In this document: positions 1 to 7,109 of the stretch, piece after piece | How the letters are laid out: the number at the start of each line of letters is the position of its first letter | Numbering within the stretch: position 1 is the stretch's first letter | DNA from: an uncultured bacterium | Lineage (GTDB): Bacteria; Planctomycetota; JAJSAM01; JAJVHW01 | Reading direction: 5' to 3' | Assembly (NCBI GenBank): GCA_937996235.1 | Contig: CALKVK010000031.1 | Coordinates: 247,893 to 311,892 of the forward strand | DNA length: 64,000 nt | Program-made: the position numbers and the translations under genes | The notes under the pieces: model-generated | What the model saw: the letters and a program-made list of their open reading frames with translations, nothing else | Told to the model about the DNA's origin: nothing | The model's database searches: none

Positions 1-237
1 GTCCACGAGCTGCAGCTCGACGCCCTTCCAGGGCAGGTGGACGGGGGTCGCATCGATCGAGTGGCCGCTCTCGCGCTCGTCGGGCTGCCAGTCGCTGACC
101 GTGTTGCCCTCGGTGACGCTGCCGGCCCGGCCCGTCACGCCGGCCCGGTGGAGCGCCTGCTCCACGAACGTCGTCTTGCCGGAGTCGCCGTGCCCCACGA
201 CGGCGACGTTGCGTAGAGAGCCCGAGCGGTCTGGCAT
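1..237 (-). CDS. Elongation factor G-like translational GTPase, N-terminal part (runs off window)
   Basis: The 79 visible residues are the start of a translation-factor GTPase. The P-loop GHGDSGKTT lies at about residues 15-23, and a switch I region follows that resembles the EF-G pattern (TDW..E.ERGIT) but reads SDWQPDERESGHSIDATP. Known EF-G proteins move tRNA and mRNA through the ribosome using GTP. The altered switch I, with SGHS where RGIT is usual, fits the EF-G-like paralogues found beside the main EF-G in several phyla better than the housekeeping fusA. The ATG directly precedes the conserved N-terminus. A 413-base gap separates it from the upstream gene on the same strand. The rest of the protein, including the domains that would separate EF-G from RF3 or TetM types, lies outside the window. 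Confidence 0.8.
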   Translation of the reverse strand, partial: MPDRSGSLRNVAVVGHGDSGKTTFVEQALHRAGVTGRAGSVTEGNTVSDWQPDERESGHSIDATPVHLPWKGVELQLVD

Positions 238-650
238 GCGTCCTCCGCACCCTGTGCGCGACGGACAGCCCGCCGCGACGAGCCGCACATGGTAGCGAGC
301 ACGGCGTGCGACGTCGCGCGTGGAGTCACACCTTCGGGCGCCTTCCGACGTGCGGGGCGGGCCCGGAATCGGAAGGGCCCGGCTCGTGGGAGCCGGGCCC
401 TGGGCATCTGCCCCCGGGGCGGCCCGGGGAGTGGTCGGCCGCGTCGTGACGACCCCGTCCTGTTCCGGTCAGCCGCCTGCTCGGACGGCCCGCTGCACGC
501 GCAGCGTCGTGGAGATCTCTCTCCACCCCCTAACGGACCTGTCGTTCTCCCTGGCTTGGTAAGGACCTTCGGTTGCCGGACGGGAGCCGGCTGTCACGGC
601 GGACCACGTCCCCAGGCGCCCCGAGGCGCAAGGGAAGGACTGCGTGCGAT
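238..650. other. Intergenic region before the EF-G-like gene
   Basis: About 410 bases between two minus-strand genes. It contains the hairpin described separately and no convincing ORF. I compared it by eye with the conserved parts of tmRNA, SRP RNA, RNase P RNA and the cobalamin riboswitch and saw no match. The promoter for the EF-G-like gene should lie here, but I could not identify one with confidence. Confidence 0.4.
374..401 (-). terminator. Perfect 11-bp hairpin, probable terminator of the OmpA-type gene
   Basis: AGGGCCCGGCT at 374-384 pairs perfectly with AGCCGGGCCCT at 391-401 around a 6-base loop. It lies downstream of the OmpA-like gene and upstream of the EF-G-like gene, both on the minus strand. 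There is no U-tract, so an intrinsic terminator is plausible rather than proven. A leader stem of the EF-G-like mRNA is the alternative. Confidence 0.45.
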
Positions 651-1439
651 CTAGCGGGCCATCGCCTCGGCGGCGTCGGCCGGCATCACGACGACGATCG
701 CCACGCGACGGTTCTTCGCGCGGTTCTCCTTCGTCGTGTTCGGGACGAGCGGCTCCTGCTCGCCGCGCGAGACGGCCTCGAGCCGCCCCGGCGCGACGCT
801 CATCTCGGTCTCGAGGAAGCGCACCACCGCGAGCGCGCGCTCCTGGCCGAGGCGCCAGTTGTCGCCCCACTTCGCCTTCGTGCGCTTGAGCGGCTCGTTG
901 TCGGTGTGCCCGACGATCCGGACGCTGAACGGCGCGAAGCGGCCGTTGATCTGGGGGGCGAGCTGACGGAGGAGCGACTTGCCCTCCTTCGTGAGCTCCG
1001 CCTCGCCCGAGGCGAACGTCACGTCGCTCGAGAGACGCATCTCGACGTTGCCGTCGTCGGTCGCGAACGCGGCGATGCCCTTGCCCTTCAGATCCTCGAC
1101 GACGCGCGCCGCGGCCTCGCGGCGCGTGTCGACGGTCGGCTCGGATGCGGTCGGCTGCGAGTTCAGCGCATTCGCGTACTCGTTCGCGCGATCGGCGGCC
1201 GTGCGGGCCGCCTCGCGAGCCTCGGCCAGCTCGCGCTCGCGCTGTGCGAGCTGCGACTTCGTTGCCTCCTGCTGCGCTGCGAGATCGACGATCTGCTGCC
1301 GCGCCTCGTCGCGCTGCTGCACCACGTCGAGCGTCTCGCCGTGCAGCTCGTTGTACCGGGTCTCCCAGTCGTCGCTGGCGCAACCCGCCAGCACGACCGC
1401 TGCCACCAGACCCAACAGAGCGAGCGAACGACGAATCAT
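651..1439 (-). CDS. OmpA/Pal-type peptidoglycan-binding lipoprotein with coiled coil
   Basis: A 262-residue envelope lipoprotein. The N-terminus is a lipoprotein signal peptide with lipobox LAGC (Cys20). Residues of about 30-85 are rich in Glu, Gln, Arg and Ala and should form a coiled coil (Q..DEARQQ..DL..QQE). The C-terminal half is an OmpA-family domain with the typical TFASGEAELTKEG strand and the GHTDNEPLK...W..G..RA peptidoglycan-binding motif. Such proteins tie the outer membrane or an inner-membrane complex to the cell wall. The long coiled coil resembles MotB/Pal/YiaD-like anchors, but no flagellar or Tol genes are nearby. It has its own sigma70-like promoter and is followed by a hairpin, so it is probably monocistronic. 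Confidence 0.85.
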   Translation of the reverse strand: MIRRSLALLGLVAAVVLAGCASDDWETRYNELHGETLDVVQQRDEARQQIVDLAAQQEATKSQLAQRERELAEAREAARTAADRANEYANALNSQPTASEPTVDTRREAAARVVEDLKGKGIAAFATDDGNVEMRLSSDVTFASGEAELTKEGKSLLRQLAPQINGRFAPFSVRIVGHTDNEPLKRTKAKWGDNWRLGQERALAVVRFLETEMSVAPGRLEAVSRGEQEPLVPNTTKENRAKNRRVAIVVVMPADAAEAMAR

Positions 1440-1815
1440 GACTGTCCTCCCGAGCGCACCCCGGAACCGGCCGGGCCCTCACCGGCGCCTCGACGGATCG
1501 CGCACCGACGCGTCGTAGCGCGCACGGCAACCCTTCCGCGCGCCGCGCGACCGCCGGCGCCGATCGTGTGTCGCCCGAGTGTAGGGAGCGGCGGTCGCGG
1601 GTCAAGTCAGAAACGCAATTTCTTGGGGCTGTTGTGCAATTCCTGCGCTACCGAGCGTGGTCCGGCGGCAGCCGCGAGTGGACGTACGGGGGGCGTCGAG
1701 GCGACGCGGAGGCGCAGGCGGGGCCGTCGGGACGCCACGGGCGGCGAGGGGCGGGCGACGGAGCCGGCGCGGCCGCGGAGGTGCGGCGCGCGGGAGGCGT
1801 GGCGGCAGCCGCGGC
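1440..1815. other. Intergenic region upstream of the OmpA-type lipoprotein gene
   Basis: About 375 bases between the stop of the prepilin peptidase and the start of the lipoprotein, both on the minus strand. The only element I can support is the promoter at 1578-1605. The remainder has no codon pattern resembling the flanking genes and no obvious repeat. Confidence 0.4.
1578..1605 (-). promoter_or_regulatory. Sigma70-like promoter of the OmpA-type lipoprotein gene
   Basis: Read on the minus strand there is TTGACC (1605-1600), a 16-base spacer and TACACT (1583-1578). This is one of the best housekeeping-type promoters in the window. It predicts a transcript start near 1570 and a leader of about 130 nucleotides before the ATG at 1439. 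An AT-richer patch lies just upstream (about 1606-1645). Confidence 0.55.
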
Positions 1816-2709
1816 TCAGCGGCCGCCGAGCGCGGCGACGCGCTCGAGGTACCAGTCGAGCGCGGCCAGGCCGAACAGCATCTCGACGTAGCCGCCGACC
1901 GCGAGGTACGGCCCGAACGGGATCTCGCGGCTGCCCTTGCGGACGCGCTGGACGAGGCCGACGACGGCGCCCAGGAACGCTGCGACGACCAGCGCGAGCA
2001 GGACGGCCGCCGGGCCGACGAATCCGCCGATCATCCCGAGGAACTTCACGTCGCCGAAGCCCATCGCCTCCTTGCCGAACACGCGCGTGCCGACGGCGCC
2101 GAGGCCCCAGATCACGCCCGCGCCGACGGCGACGCCGAGCCCCGAGACGAGCGCGGCCTGGAGCGGCAGCGGCAGCGCGGCCGGCAGCCACGGCAGCGGG
2201 CGCCGCGCCGCGCCGAGGACGAGCTCGGGGACGACGGCGGCGCACGCGGGTCCGGCCCACATGCCGGGTATCGTGATCTCGTCCGGGAGCACGAACAGGT
2301 CGAGGTCGATCAGCGACGCGGCGAGGAGCGCCGACGTGACGACGAAGACCACGGCGAGGTGCAGCCACGCCCGCGGCTCGAGGAGCATGCCGGGGGCGGA
2401 GACGAGCACGTGCCAGGCACCGAGCGCCAGGAGCCCGCTGAGCAGCTCGACGACGGCGTAGCGCGGGGAGATCCGCCCCTTGCACCCGCGGCAGCGCCCG
2501 CCGAGGAGCACCCACGAGAGCACGGGCAGGTTGTCCACCGCGCGCACCGGAGTGCGGCACGCCGGGCAGCGCGAGCGCGGACGGACGAGCGAGATGCCGA
2601 GCGGCAGGCGGTGCGCGACGACGTTCAGGAACGAGCCGACGATCGCGCCGAACGCGAACGCCCCGGCGGCGGCGACGGGTCGGAGCGCCTCGAGCGCGGG
2701 ATCAGGCAT
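1816..2709 (-). CDS. pilD: Type IV prepilin peptidase / leader peptidase (A24 family)
   Basis: A 297-residue polytopic membrane protease that cleaves, and in this family usually N-methylates, type IV prepilins or type II secretion pseudopilins at the inner membrane. The N-terminal methylase-type region has GSFLNVV.HRLP (about 25-36) and two CxxC pairs (CPAC and CRGC, about 48-80) of the zinc module. The A24 peptidase domain follows, with DLDLFVLPDEI and GFGDVKFL carrying the two catalytic aspartates (in D-L-F-V-L-P-D and G-D-V-K). About eight membrane segments are visible. Its start overlaps the stop of the upstream acyltransferase gene by 8 bases, so the two are co-transcribed. No pilin gene is in the window; the secretin at 16175 is the nearest related component. 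Confidence 0.93.
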   Translation of the reverse strand: MPDPALEALRPVAAAGAFAFGAIVGSFLNVVAHRLPLGISLVRPRSRCPACRTPVRAVDNLPVLSWVLLGGRCRGCKGRISPRYAVVELLSGLLALGAWHVLVSAPGMLLEPRAWLHLAVVFVVTSALLAASLIDLDLFVLPDEITIPGMWAGPACAAVVPELVLGAARRPLPWLPAALPLPLQAALVSGLGVAVGAGVIWGLGAVGTRVFGKEAMGFGDVKFLGMIGGFVGPAAVLLALVVAAFLGAVVGLVQRVRKGSREIPFGPYLAVGGYVEMLFGLAALDWYLERVAALGGR

Positions 2710-3313
2710 CCGCGGCGGCTCCCTCGGCGGCGAGGCGCGCGCCGTCCCAGACGTAGCGGGCGCCGCAGCGTGCGCAGGCGCAGGTCGCCGGTGCGGGACG
2801 GGCCCCGAGCGGCAGCGTCTCCCCGCAGCGGCACACCCAGCCCGCGACGCGCGCCGGCACGCCCATCACGAGCGCGTGGTCGGGGACGGACGCTGCGACG
2901 ACCGCGCCCGCTGCGACGAACGCATAGCGCCCGACGCTCACGCCGCAGACGACCGTGCAGTTGGCCCCGAGCGTGGCGCCGCGGCCGACGTGCGTCGCCT
3001 CGTACTCGGTGCGGCGCGAGACGTGCGCGCGCGGATGCGCGACGTTCGTGAAGACGGCCGACGGGCCGCAGAAGACGTCGTCCTCGAGCTCCACGCCGTC
3101 GTAGATGCTGACGTTGTTCTGCACCTTGACGTTGTCGCCGAGGCGCGCGCCGCCGGCCACGAAGACGTTCTGGCCGAGGCTGCAGCCGCGCCCGATGCGC
3201 GCGCCGGCCATCACGTGGCAGAAGTGCCAGATGCGGGTACCCGCGCCGATCACGGCGCCTGCGTCGACGATCGCCGACGGATGCGCGGAGAAGGCCGTCT
3301 CGTCGCGTCCCAA
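2702..3313 (-). CDS. Left-handed beta-helix N-acetyltransferase (WbpD/WlbB type) with C-terminal zinc ribbon
   Basis: About 203 residues. The central part is a hexapeptide-repeat left-handed beta-helix: HPSAIVDAGAVIGAGTRIWH, then HVMAGARIGRGCSLGQNVFV and NVSIYDGVELEDDVF. This is the pattern of WbpD/WlbB enzymes, which acetylate UDP-2,3-diaminosugars for surface polysaccharide. The C-terminus holds a CxC...CxxC zinc ribbon (CRCGE and CARCGARY), seen in some members of that family. I favour the TTG at 3313, preceded by a strong GGAGGG-AGCAGGGAGGG Shine-Dalgarno region. An upstream in-frame ATG at 3415 would give 237 residues but lacks a good site and reaches toward the divergent promoter. The gene is coupled to pilD by an 8-base overlap. 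The sugar substrate cannot be read from sequence. Confidence 0.8.
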   Translation of the reverse strand: MGRDETAFSAHPSAIVDAGAVIGAGTRIWHFCHVMAGARIGRGCSLGQNVFVAGGARLGDNVKVQNNVSIYDGVELEDDVFCGPSAVFTNVAHPRAHVSRRTEYEATHVGRGATLGANCTVVCGVSVGRYAFVAAGAVVAASVPDHALVMGVPARVAGWVCRCGETLPLGARPAPATCACARCGARYVWDGARLAAEGAAADA

Positions 3314-3434
3314 CGGGCGCCCTCCCTGCTCCCTCCGGAGGGGCTGCCGGACGCTCCAAAGTGGTTGCCCCACAACGGTTTGGCGGATTGTATCGAGAGC
3401 GCGTGGAGCCTCCATCAATTCCGAAAAAACCGTT

Positions 3435-3463
3435 TTGCGGCGCTCTCGCCCGCTTGCTACAGT
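3435..3463 (+). promoter_or_regulatory. Sigma70-like promoter of the Trp-rich lipoprotein gene
   Basis: TTGCGG (3435-3440), a 17-base spacer and TACAGT (3458-3463). An A-rich patch (about 3421-3436) lies at the -35 side. The leader to the ATG at 3540 would be about 70 nucleotides. The -10 hexamer is identical to that of the promoter at 15775-15803. Confidence 0.55.
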
Positions 3464-3539
3464 CTCGCCCCTCAGGGCTGACGGACACGGGCCCGCGCCA
3501 TGCCGCGCGACAGGTCCGCCTAGTTTGGAAGGGAGTACC

Positions 3540-4277
3540 ATGGGCACGAAGGGCTTCGCTTTCCTCGTCGGGACCGTGGCGGCCGGCGCGCTGCTCTCGG
3601 GCTGCAGCACTCCGCCCAAGCCGGGCCACGGGCAGACCGCGCACGACCAGGTCTATCCGCTCGAGCGCTCGGCGGACCGCGAGGAGGTCGACCGCCGGTT
3701 CGACGAGGCGTATCCGGGCGCGCTGAACTGGGGCTGGGTCTGGTTCCGCGACCGCTGGTTCGACCTGTGGGACATCCCGTCCTGGGACATCCAGTTCGGC
3801 CGCGGCTTCGGCGTCAACGTCACGGCGACCGAGTACGCGCAGGCCGGCATCGGCTGGTGGGACGGCATGAGCCTCGGCGAGCGCGGCCGCTCGTGGGGCA
3901 TGTGGGACGAGCACGTCGTCCACCGCGGCCTCGGCCCGTTCTACTGGGTCGAGATCGAGCGCACGCCGAAGTGGGGCACGAAGAACCTCTTCGACCACGA
4001 GTACAAGTACACGGGCTGGGACCTCTTCGAGGAGTCCGGCAACAAGGCCGCGCACCACGACTGGGCCGATCTCGGCGCGGGCGCGAACGTGCTGGCCGTC
4101 GGCGCGAGCGTCGCGGCGAGCCCGGTCGAGGCCGTCGACTTCATCGCGGGCCTGATCCCGATCCAGCTCGTCACGGGCTGGTTCGGTGCGCACCAGCCGG
4201 TCTTCGACATCAAGTCGGACGACACCTACAACCGCATGGCCCACGAGCTGGCCGAGGAGAAGGGCCTGGGTCGCTGA
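3540..4277 (+). CDS. Tryptophan-rich lipoprotein of unknown function
   Basis: A 245-residue predicted lipoprotein with lipobox LSGC (Cys22). A GGAAGGGAG ribosome-binding site lies just before the ATG. The mature protein is unusually aromatic: about 15 tryptophans, clustered as NWGWVWFRDRW, GWWDG and SWGMWDEH. The C-terminal third has an alanine/glycine-rich, weakly hydrophobic stretch (GAGANVLAVGASVAASPVEA) and ends with a charged helix. I do not recognise the family. The architecture suggests an abundant envelope or outer-membrane-associated protein. It has its own promoter and is followed by a strong hairpin, so it is probably monocistronic. Confidence 0.75.
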   Translation: MGTKGFAFLVGTVAAGALLSGCSTPPKPGHGQTAHDQVYPLERSADREEVDRRFDEAYPGALNWGWVWFRDRWFDLWDIPSWDIQFGRGFGVNVTATEYAQAGIGWWDGMSLGERGRSWGMWDEHVVHRGLGPFYWVEIERTPKWGTKNLFDHEYKYTGWDLFEESGNKAAHHDWADLGAGANVLAVGASVAASPVEAVDFIAGLIPIQLVTGWFGAHQPVFDIKSDDTYNRMAHELAEEKGLGR

Positions 4278-4320
4278 CCCGAGCTCTTCCGCGGCACCCG
4301 CGACGCGGGTGGCGGGACAC

Positions 4321-4350
4321 GAGGGGAGTCGGCCGCGGCCGGCTCCCCTC
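4321..4350 (+). terminator. Strong GC-rich hairpin after the Trp-rich lipoprotein gene
   Basis: GAGGGGAGTCGGCC (4321-4334) pairs with GGCCGGCTCCCCTC (4337-4350), a 14-bp stem with one T-G wobble around a 2-base centre. It lies 43 bases after the stop codon. There is no U-tract. Confidence 0.6.
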
Positions 4351-4400
4351 GGCGATTCCAGGCGGGCCTCGGCGCTTCCAGGCGGGCCTCGGCGATTCCG
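4351..4400. repeat. 20-bp tandem repeat, about 2.5 copies
   Basis: GGCGATTCCAGGCGGGCCTC (4351-4370) is followed by a copy with one change (4371-4390) and a partial third copy (4391-4400). It directly follows the terminator hairpin and is non-coding. Confidence 0.8.
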
Positions 4401-4737
4401 GGGCCTCGACGATCGCGCGGCGGGGCGGGCGCCGTCGGGAGGAGCGCAGTGCCGCGCGTGGCGCACCCGCGGCGTCGCGGCGCGACAAGGACGTGCGGCG
4501 CCCGACCCTCCAGCCGAGCGCGCTGCGCGCGGCGCACGCCCCGCTGCGCGCGGCGTCCCGCGGCCCGGCGACGCGGAGTCGTCGGTGGAGCGGACCGCGC
4601 GGGCTGCGGCCGCGCGCCGCCGCGACCTGCGCCCACCGACGCCGGTTCGTCGGTCCGCGTGTCCGCTCACGCGCACCTCGTCTCCGTCGCGGACCGCGCC
4701 GTGGGCGGCGCGGGCGGGGCGCGTGTAGCATCCGCCG

Positions 4738-5367
4738 ATGCGTCCGATCCTCCCTGCGCTCGCGCTCGCGCTCGTGGCCACGGCGTGCGCGTCGCCGTCG
4801 GCCGAGCAGCACGCGCTCGAGCTCATGCGCGACGGCATCCGCGCCGGCCGCGACGGCGACCTCGACCGGGCGGCCGAGCTGCTCGGGCAGGCGGCCGACG
4901 AGCAGCCGGACTTCGTGGACCCGCTCATGTTCCTCGCGAACGTGCACGAGCGGCGCGGCGACACGGCGGCGGCGCGCGCCGCCTACCTGCGCGCCCTGCA
5001 GGCGGATCCGACGCTCACGGCCGCGGGCGTGGCCCTCGCGCTCACGTACGCGCAGGAAGGCGACTTCGACGGCGCGCGGACCTGGCTCGAGCACGCCCTC
5101 GACACCGACCCGGGCTTCGAGCCGACCTTGTTCAACCTCGGCGCGCTCGCCGAGCGCTCGGGAAACGCGCGCGACGCGGTGGCCTGGTACCGACTCGCCG
5201 CCGCGCTGGACCAGCGCTCCCCCGCCGCGCTACTCCGCATCGCCGCGCTCGAGCTCGCCTCGGGCGATCGCGGGGCGGCGCAGGCGGCAGCCCGCGCCGC
5301 CGCCACGCGCGCGCCGGACGCCCCCGCGGTGGCCGCCGCGCTGCGCGCCACCGGCGCCGCCGACTGA
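4738..5367 (+). CDS. Tetratricopeptide-repeat lipoprotein
   Basis: A 209-residue lipoprotein with lipobox ATAC (Cys17). Nearly all of the mature protein consists of TPR motifs, about five helix pairs: ELMRDGIRAGRDGDLDRAAE, then QPDFVDPLMFLANVHERRGD, ..ALTYAQEGDFDGARTW, ..LFNLGALAERSGNARDAV. TPRs form a superhelix for protein binding, so a scaffold or assembly role at the envelope is likely, in the style of PilF/BamD. No specific partner is indicated by the neighbours. No good Shine-Dalgarno sequence precedes the ATG, but the signal peptide fixes the start. Confidence 0.85.
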   Translation: MRPILPALALALVATACASPSAEQHALELMRDGIRAGRDGDLDRAAELLGQAADEQPDFVDPLMFLANVHERRGDTAAARAAYLRALQADPTLTAAGVALALTYAQEGDFDGARTWLEHALDTDPGFEPTLFNLGALAERSGNARDAVAWYRLAAALDQRSPAALLRIAALELASGDRGAAQAAARAAATRAPDAPAVAAALRATGAAD

Positions 5368-5580
5368 CGCGGCGCGCGGCCCGAACCCACCGAGGAAGCC
5401 GGGGCGGGATCGTGCGGCTGCCGCGGCGCGCGCGGCGGCGACGTGGCGGCGCGCGCGACGCAGGGCCCGGTGCGACGCCGAGCGCAGTGAACCGTGGTCG
5501 GCACACGCCGCGCAGACTCACGCTGCCACGACCCGCGCATGCAGGCCGCACGGCGTGAACGCGCCGCGCGCCGCGCGGCG

Positions 5581-5660
5581 CGACCCGGCGCGACCCGGCC
5601 CCGGCCCCGGCCCCGGCCCGGCCCGGCCCTGGCCCGGCTCCGGCCTGGCTCCGGCCCCCC
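5581..5660. repeat. CCGGCC-type low-complexity tract
   Basis: An imperfect run of CCGGCC/CCCGG units making up almost the whole 80 bases. It can fold into many alternative stems. It lies between convergent genes and could act as a transcription barrier, but this is inference. Confidence 0.75.
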
Positions 5661-5750
5661 GGTGGGAGCGACGCACGCGGCCGTGCGCCTTCTGTCGCAG
5701 AGCGGGCGCGCCGCCCGCCGACGCTCCCCATCTCGGGGCGACGCGCCGGT

Positions 5751-5786
5751 CCCCGCGTGCCCCGCGTGCCCCGCGTACCCCGCGTA
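5751..5786. repeat. Four copies of a 9-bp tandem repeat
   Basis: CCCCGCGTG twice (5751-5768), then CCCCGCGTA twice (5769-5786), followed by a decayed fifth unit. The pairwise change from G to A at the last base suggests a duplication of a two-unit block or a point change followed by expansion. Confidence 0.85.
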
Positions 5787-5929
5787 CCCGCGGATCGGGT
5801 GCGTCGGGCTCTGCAGAGCGGGTCCCGCGCGGCGCACGCCCGCGGACGGGCCGCGCGGCTCGCGCCGCGCAGCCGTCGGTCGCGCTCGCCGGCGTTCGCC
5901 GGCGTCGCGGGTTCAGAACGGAATCGCGC

Positions 5930-6442
5930 TCAGAACGGAATGTCGTCGAAGTCGTAGCCGGACTGCTGCTGCGGCGACGCCGCGCCGCGCGGCGCAGCCG
6001 CGGGCTCGCGGCCGCCCTCGCGCGACGGCTCGGACTCGCGGGGCAGTTCGGCACGGCGGATGCCGCTGCTGCCGCCGCCGCCTCCCCCGCCGCCGCCGTC
6101 GCGGCCGCCGAGGAACTGCACGCGCTCGGCGACGACCTCGAGCTTCGAGCGCTTCTGGCCCGTCTCGCGGTCCTCCCACGTCGAGTACGCGAGGCGCCCC
6201 TCGACGAACACCGGCCGGCCCTTCGAGAGGTACTCGTTGCACGTCTCGGCCTGCCGTCCGAAGACGACCAGGTCGACGAAGCAGGTCTCCTCCTGCTGCT
6301 CGCCCGAGGGCGTGCGCCACTGACGGTTCACGGCGAGTCCGAACTTGCAGATCGGCGTGCCGCCGGTGCCGCCGCCGGTGTAGCGGAGCTCGGGATCGCG
6401 GGTCAGGTTGCCCATCAGCAGGACCTTGTTGAAGTTGGCCAT
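5930..6442 (-). CDS. ssb: Single-stranded DNA-binding protein
   Basis: A 170-residue SSB that coats single-stranded DNA during replication, repair and recombination. The start MANFNKVLLMGNLTRDPELR is diagnostic of the OB fold, and the fold runs to about residue 110 with ...W..SGEQQEETCFVDLVVFG and FVEGRLAYSTWED. A glycine-rich linker (GGRDGGGGGGGGGSS) and a Gln/Pro-rich tail follow. The protein ends in the acidic partner-binding tip DFDDIPF. A clear GAGGAG site precedes the ATG. The last 12 bases of the gene, including the stop codon, are repeated 17 bases downstream. In many phyla ssb lies between rpsF and rpsR; here it stands alone. Confidence 0.97.
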   Translation of the reverse strand: MANFNKVLLMGNLTRDPELRYTGGGTGGTPICKFGLAVNRQWRTPSGEQQEETCFVDLVVFGRQAETCNEYLSKGRPVFVEGRLAYSTWEDRETGQKRSKLEVVAERVQFLGGRDGGGGGGGGGSSGIRRAELPRESEPSREGGREPAAAPRGAASPQQQSGYDFDDIPF

Positions 6443-6580
6443 GTCTACTCCTCGCTCGGCCGGCGCTCGGCGGCGCCGGACGGGCTTCGTTGGTCTCCGG
6501 GAAACGCTGTACGATCGCCGCCCACAGGCGACGGTTGCGGGCGAGGGGCCTGCCGCGCGCCTGCGCGGAGGTGCCTCGCG

Positions 6581-6967
6581 ATGCCTGGATCGATGCAGTC
6601 GGAAGCCACGCACACGGGCGGCGAGCGCCGCCGGGCACCGCGCGCGCGGACCGATCTCCCCCTCACGCTCAGTGTGCCGGGCAAGTCGGCCCCCGCACGC
6701 ATCTGCGACATCTCGCTCTCCGGCGTGTGCTGCACGACCGACCGCCCGATCGGCGTGATGACGCAGGTCGGGCTCGTGATCATGCTGCCGGAGCACTCGC
6801 GCAAGGCGTCGATCGAGTGCCGGGGCGCCGTGGTGCGTAGCCGCAAGCTCGCGGGCGAGCGGCCCGCGAACGCGGCGTACGAGACGGCGATCTTCTTCAC
6901 CAGCATGTCCGACGACGACCGGGTCGAGCTCCAGCAGATCCTCGACGAGCTGCGCGCGGCTTCCTGA
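6581..6967 (+). CDS. PilZ-domain protein
   Basis: A 128-residue single-domain PilZ protein. The cyclic-di-GMP binding signature is present: an Arg-rich ERRRAPRARTDLPL segment (RxxxR, residues about 15-27) and CDISLSGVCC, matching the D/N-x-S-x-x-G motif (about 43-50). The remainder forms the beta-barrel and a C-terminal helix. PilZ proteins bind cyclic-di-GMP and alter motility, secretion or polysaccharide synthesis by binding partners. I chose the ATG at 6581, with GGAG 11 bases upstream; an ATG four codons later is possible. It is divergent from ssb. No GGDEF or EAL gene is in the window. Confidence 0.88.
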   Translation: MPGSMQSEATHTGGERRRAPRARTDLPLTLSVPGKSAPARICDISLSGVCCTTDRPIGVMTQVGLVIMLPEHSRKASIECRGAVVRSRKLAGERPANAAYETAIFFTSMSDDDRVELQQILDELRAAS

Positions 6968-6974
6968 CGACCCC

Positions 6975-6995
6975 GCGTCCGCGATGCACGGACGC
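6975..6995 (+). terminator. Small hairpin after the PilZ gene
   Basis: GCGTCCG (6975-6981) pairs with CGGACGC (6989-6995) around a 7-base loop, 8 bases after the stop codon and between convergent genes. The stem is short and lacks a U-tract. Confidence 0.4.
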
Positions 6996-7109
6996 AGCTC
7001 GCACGCTGCGCAGCCGTCGCGCGTGAGGGAGCGTAGCACCCGCGGGTGACACCCCGCCGCGTGGCGCAGCCGGCCCGGCCGCGAGGCATCAGCGGCTGCC
7101 GCGCCCGGG

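Larger units (their letters stand above)
4278..4737. other. Intergenic region with terminator and tandem repeat
   Basis: About 460 bases between two plus-strand lipoprotein genes. It opens with the terminator hairpin and the 20-bp tandem repeat listed separately. The remaining 330 bases are extremely GC-rich with no codon pattern I trust. Open frames on both strands here look like compositional artefacts. Confidence 0.4.
5368..5929. other. Long GC-rich intergenic region with simple repeats
   Basis: About 560 bases between the TPR lipoprotein (plus) and ssb (minus), which converge. It contains two simple-sequence tracts listed separately, plus a near-duplicate of the ssb 3' end at 5913-5924. 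I see no gene. Open frames here are low-complexity Arg/Ala/Pro translations. Confidence 0.45.

Noticed and set aside
238..650. Structured RNA or riboswitch upstream of the EF-G-like gene
   Set aside because: No match by eye to conserved cores of tmRNA, SRP RNA, RNase P RNA or the cobalamin riboswitch. Only a simple hairpin is supported.
3767..6967. Plus-strand open frame of over 1000 codons
   Set aside because: Only its last 129 codons, the PilZ gene, are real. The rest is antisense or out of frame to the Trp-rich lipoprotein, the TPR lipoprotein and ssb, and lacks any domain.
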